A stretch of DNA of 64,000 nucleotides from Tethya wilhelma (Eukaryota; Porifera; Demospongiae; Tethyida; Tethyidae): the NCBI GenBank assembly GCA_964030475.1, contig CAXIPT010000001.1:18288789-18352788 (forward strand), read 5' to 3'. The stretch's first letter is position 1; the number at the start of each line of letters is the position of its first letter. The notes beneath the pieces were generated by a model that was given only the letters and a program-made list of their open reading frames with translations, ran no database searches and was not told where the DNA came from. A program made the position numbers and the translations under genes. Below are positions 60,625-64,000 of the stretch, piece after piece.

Positions 60625-61072
60625 ACACTGACTGTGTTGTTTGGTGGTGTGTAATGTTCTGTGGTTTCATTTATGAATGTTTGTAATTGTCCAGCTAATG
60701 ACTCTTGATGACACAGTAACCAGAGGTAACCATAGATCCAGTAACACTAATTACCTGTAGTGTAAGCTATACTACATACATCCGAAGCTCTGGAATGTCA
60801 CAATATACATTGTGTGGATATTAGTGCGTGACGTTCAGGAACTTGCAACGTCATAGGTCACAAGTCATGGTTTGTAATTCTAGTCATTATGCATACAACA
60901 GACACTAAGTACATGTATTCATAGCGAGTGTGTTGCGGTAGTCAGCCGCCCCCGCGATGAGGAGCTAGTATATAAGAAGAGAGGAGATGATCTCAGTCTT
61001 AGGAAAGTTTCTTCCTACTGAATAGGAAAGAAGAGCTAGTATAAAAGAAGCAGTTAGCCAATTGCAAAGAGA
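60625..61072 (+). promoter_or_regulatory. Promoter of the ATF3/JDP2-like bZIP gene
   Basis: It contains two CRE-type sites, TGACGT at 60829-60834 and ACGTCA at 60848-60853. It also has TATATAAG at 60969-60976 and a second TATA-like TATAAAAG at 61040-61047. The first TATA is about 100 bases upstream of the ATG. CREs suggest control by CREB/ATF factors, possibly by the gene's own product. The duplicated upstream copy has the same sites (59099, 59118, 59239, 59310). Confidence 0.6.
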
Positions 61073-62052
61073 ATGGATTACAGTCTCGATAATTTGTATT
61101 ACGACTACCCTCGTTACGACATGAACGAACAAGGGCAGCCGATATCACTTTGGGGACCAGGCCAGAACCTGGCTTTCAAGACACCTTCTACGGTACAGGT
61201 AAGTAGCGATGAGAGCTATAAATCTACACTACAATGAGAGTAGCTAGTTTCGCAGAGAAAGATAAACACATTGTAGATTTAGCTCAAGCAATTGCATGTT
61301 GAAGATTTACGCACACGCTATAGACAATCAGCTGTTTGTGTAAGCTAGCTAATTACCACACTAAAGAGCTGATAAATGACAAGTACACATCGTTTGTATC
61401 TCTGCAGCAAGAGCAGCGAGGTGGCTCCACTCCATCTACACCATCCTACTCACAGAGTCTCGACTTGGAGAGAAAAATGCTCGAGTCTTCCATGAGCGTT
61501 CTCCCTCAGGCTATGCACACCACCGTGATAGCTGATCCTAATCAGAGGCAGCACCCCATGTGTCTACCGCCGCCATTGATCGCCACCAGCTCCGTTGGCA
61601 GCAGCGGCAGCAGCAGCGGTAGCAAGAGAGGAAGAAAGGACTATGTTGATCCCTGTGTAATTGCTCCCCTCAAGAAGAGAAGAATACAGGTGTGTATTAG
61701 CTCATAAAATAATATTATTGTTAGACACTCAGCTGATAATAATTTTATTTTCCAAAAGGAAATATCTCAAGTACATTAGTAATATGAGCCATCATTTGTT
61801 TGCCTACAGGTGGAGATGCTGGACCCTGAAGAGAGAGAAAAGGTGCTCCAAAAGAGAGAAAAAAATAAAATCGCAGCCGAGAAGTGTCGTATAAAACGTC
61901 GTGAAAAGACCCTTCGAACTCGAGCAGAATACGAGGACTATCTTGAAGCAAATGAGAATCTTGAAGCAGAGATTCAGAGACTGAAAGAACAGCTGCAGAC
62001 ACTTCAAGAGATCATGGACACCCACCACTGTGTGATTAGACAGGCTGCATAG
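61073..62052 (+). CDS. ATF3/JDP2/FOS-like bZIP transcription factor
   Basis: Exons 61073-61198, 61408-61689 and 61810-62052 join in phase to give 216 residues. The basic region KREKNKIAAEKCRIKRREKT has the Asn-xx-Ala-Ala-xx-Cys-Arg signature of AP-1/ATF factors. It is followed by a leucine zipper (YLEANENLEAEIQRLKEQL) and an ATF3/JDP2-like end (THHCVIRQ). The N-terminal part is Ser/Pro-rich with a Tyr-rich start and a KRGRKDY-KKRR nuclear localisation segment. The product is probably a stress-inducible dimeric DNA-binding factor recognising TRE/CRE sites. Its own promoter carries CRE-like sites. The first 76 coding bases and the promoter also occur in the duplicated block upstream. Confidence 0.88.
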
Positions 62053-63286
62053 CAAGGAGCAATGCAAAAACGTACTCTTATATGTATATATATATATGTG
62101 TGTGTGTGTGTATCTTTCCAAAGCCCTTTTTACATGAACAAGTTGCTTTCCTATTTCCTTATTTATATATCACATCTCCCATGATCACCTGTAATTATAT
62201 TTGTGTCAAACTAGAAAAGAAACCAAACTGATTTTATACTATGTGCTATAAAACTTTGGGCCAAATAGTTTTGGGTCATTATCAGAGATCGTCACTGTTG
62301 ATTGTCAAGGAGACCACTTTCTATGCCAACTGCATCACAGGGCAGGTTGTTTGTATAACAATGGTCTTCCTGTGATGAGGTGAAAGGCTACTCTCTCTCT
62401 CCCCTGACAGCTGGGGTGTGAGGAAGTGCAAGGATCATCCTCCTGGAAGCAACTCCATTCAGACTGACCACCGTTTGGAAGTCCACCTGCTGAAAAATTC
62501 ATGGCTCGGTCTAGCTATTCACACTTACACCTAGCAGTCCACACAGGCGGACAAACAACTGCACACATGTGTATTGCCTCATCTGCTCCCTAAGTGAGGC
62601 AATTGACACCTTTGGACCAGCCAGTTCAAAGTGCAAGATTGCATGATAAAACCCATCAACTAACTGAAAACCTGTCTTCACTGATTAGCATGACATATTG
62701 TACAGCTACACAATTGCAAGACATAAAATTAATGTGTTTACATAATAACAATAAATTATAATGCACATAAATAAGTGTCTTATCATCATAAGTGATGGAA
62801 CAGTGTCCCATCTCCTTACACCCTCTTGGTTGCTCGGCAACCCTGTTCTTGATGCATGGAAGATAGTATTGTTTCAAGAAACCCACAACTTCCTATGAAT
62901 ATCAAGTTACATTGACCTTAGAGGAAATTGTGGTAATGAGGTCACTAGGCACTTAATTACCGCGTTATCCTGCGCGGCTTGTGTGCGTGCTGTTAGCTCA
63001 ACCGGAAGTAGAGTTAGCAAGAGAATTAGTCATGTGATGAGCAAGGAATTTTTTTTAATGAAGTCAGAAATGTGTAGTATACATGTAGCATAAATGGTGC
63101 TATTTTTACAGAGCTAGTTAAGTACACACCACAGCATGAATGGCATTATACAGATGACAGGACAATGATCAACTTGGTAACTGCAACAAACTTGCAACAA
63201 ACAAACAAAAATTAACAATGAATTATGAACCAGCTGTAAAGTCAATTAGTGAGAGGAGAAATTTGATGAGTGGAGTAGCTAGCTAG
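62053..63286. other. Intergenic region, bZIP / HECTD1
   Basis: 1.23 kb between convergent genes. It holds a TA/TG-rich stretch at 62080-62112 and an EBS-like ACCGGAAGTAG at 63000. Open frames are short and not convincing. No gene seen. Confidence 0.45.
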
Positions 63287-63515
63287 CTAGTTCAAGTGGA
63301 ACCCTTTCTCTCTGGTGGCAGCCAAGAGTCTCTCTTTGAGGACATCTTCCGAGGGGTACTCGGGCAGCTTGAGGTAGTGGACACACGTATTGACAGACGG
63401 GTAGACAAACTGAGAGTGGGCCTCCTTCTTCACCACTGTCAGTCGGGGGTGCAGGTTGGCCAGCCCCCCGGGGGGCAGGGAACTACAACCAGTCACAAAC
63501 TGAATGAATGCCTGT

Positions 63516-63567
<52 letters not shown>

Positions 63568-63964
63568 CCAAAGATAAAGTAAGCACACACTACTATATAA
63601 CCGGAACATGAGTAAGTGCATGACCCGGCTGAAGTAAAACACACATCAAAATTTACACAGTGACCAAGAGCAACACTGTCAGGGATTGGACCTGACTATA
63701 CTAGGATGGAAGAAGTTTATTTATCCATCAACTCAGGAATGCATTACATCAGAACTGCATAAACCAAACAATGCTGTTCATATGGAAACAAAGGAATTCA
63801 AAGGACAAACAATTTTGCTCTAAATATAGCACAGAAGAGCACCCATGCCCCCCCGGCTGTGAATAACAATGACCAGCTAATATTCAACTAATATTCATGG
63901 GGCGCACCTTTCTCTCATCTGCCTCCATATCAGTGAGTACATTGACAAACCGTTGGTAGCCAGG

Positions 63965-63965
<1 letters not shown>
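63287..63965 (-). CDS. HECTD1: HECTD1 E3 ubiquitin ligase, last two exons (5' partial)
   Basis: Exons 63908-63965 and 63287-63511 join to give [20 protein letters not shown] and onward. The C-lobe of the HECT domain is visible: [22 protein letters not shown] (read in two parts), the catalytic cysteine in [12 protein letters not shown], and the terminal EKGFHLN. This matches HECTD1 specifically and differs from TRIP12, which ends differently. HECTD1 transfers ubiquitin from E2 through the active-site Cys to substrates. The rest of this very large gene lies beyond the window. The upstream exon begins directly after an AC repeat (GT on the plus strand) that runs to the window end. The last exon follows a CT tract (63520-63565 on the plus strand as GA). 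Confidence 0.93.
63520..63565. repeat. (GA)n microsatellite at HECTD1 last-exon acceptor
   Basis: GA on the plus strand, CT on the sense strand, lying just upstream of the acceptor at 63511 and serving as the polypyrimidine tract. Confidence 0.9.

Positions 63966-63966
<1 letters not shown>

Positions 63967-64000
<34 letters not shown>
63967..64000. repeat. (GT)n microsatellite at window end
   Basis: A GT tract continuing past the window. On the HECTD1 sense strand it is (CA)n ending in the CAG acceptor of the exon at 63965. Confidence 0.9.

Larger units (their letters stand above)
59420..61148. repeat. Tandem duplication, downstream copy
   Basis: The second copy of the 1.73 kb block. Its right end continues into the intact bZIP exon 1 (unique sequence from 61149), while its left end cuts HAUS5 exon 13. 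The unique flanks show that the ancestral order was HAUS5 followed by bZIP. Confidence 0.95.

Overview
This window is eukaryotic and reads as compact metazoan genomic DNA. Nearly every gene is split by short GT-AG introns. The gene set is animal-type: a LRRK1-like ROCO protein, a ROR-like receptor tyrosine kinase domain, hnRNP L, a CEP170-like FHA protein, the augmin subunit HAUS5, an ATF3/JDP2-like bZIP, the HECTD1 C-terminus and several cathepsin L genes. Tight head-to-head gene pairs, heavy CT/GT microsatellite load and a metacaspase-like gene suggest a non-bilaterian animal. A sponge is my best guess, but this is an inference.

Layout. 91-4303 (+): 3' part of a GH63 glucosidase-like gene. 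4482-6354 (-): bHLH-leucine zipper factor. 6514-9837 (+): SAM-like/armadillo protein. 10559-12262 (-): ROR-like kinase domain. 12679-14417 (+): metacaspase-like C14 peptidase. 14681-15487 (-) and 15721-16545 (+): two intronless head-to-head ELOVL elongases. 17017-20081 (-): PH plus Btk-zinc-motif adaptor. 20330-25312 (-): ERCC2/XPD helicase with two exon losses, each at a single N. 25394-27524 (+): MTHFS. 29188-35205 (-): LRRK1-like ROCO protein. 35354-40532 (+): hnRNP L. 40763-44528 (-): CEP170-like FHA protein. 44786-48963 (-): three tandem cathepsin L genes. 49157-58894 (+): HAUS5. 57690-61148: a 1.73 kb tandem duplication covering the HAUS5 3' end and the next promoter. 61073-62052 (+): ATF3/JDP2-like bZIP. 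63287-63965 (-): last exons of HECTD1.

The most interesting items are these. (1) The LRRK1-like protein keeps the full ankyrin-LRR-Roc-COR-kinase-WD40 layout but has lost both the Roc GTP-binding motifs and the kinase catalytic Asp and DFG. (2) The 1.73 kb duplication appears perfect and also copies a CRE-bearing promoter. (3) hnRNP L has a textbook U12-type intron and a CA-repeat acceptor, CA repeats being the known ligand of hnRNP L. (4) A PH-Btk module occurs without a kinase. (5) An animal gene is metacaspase-like. (6) Several MITE-like families with clear terminal inverted repeats sit in introns.

The genes do not form one pathway; this is ordinary eukaryotic gene order. Shared regulation is plausible only for the head-to-head pairs and the tandem families. 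Single Ns at 14, 9223, 12268, 21357, 23247 and 37263 look like collapsed assembly joins, and at least two of them have removed coding exons.
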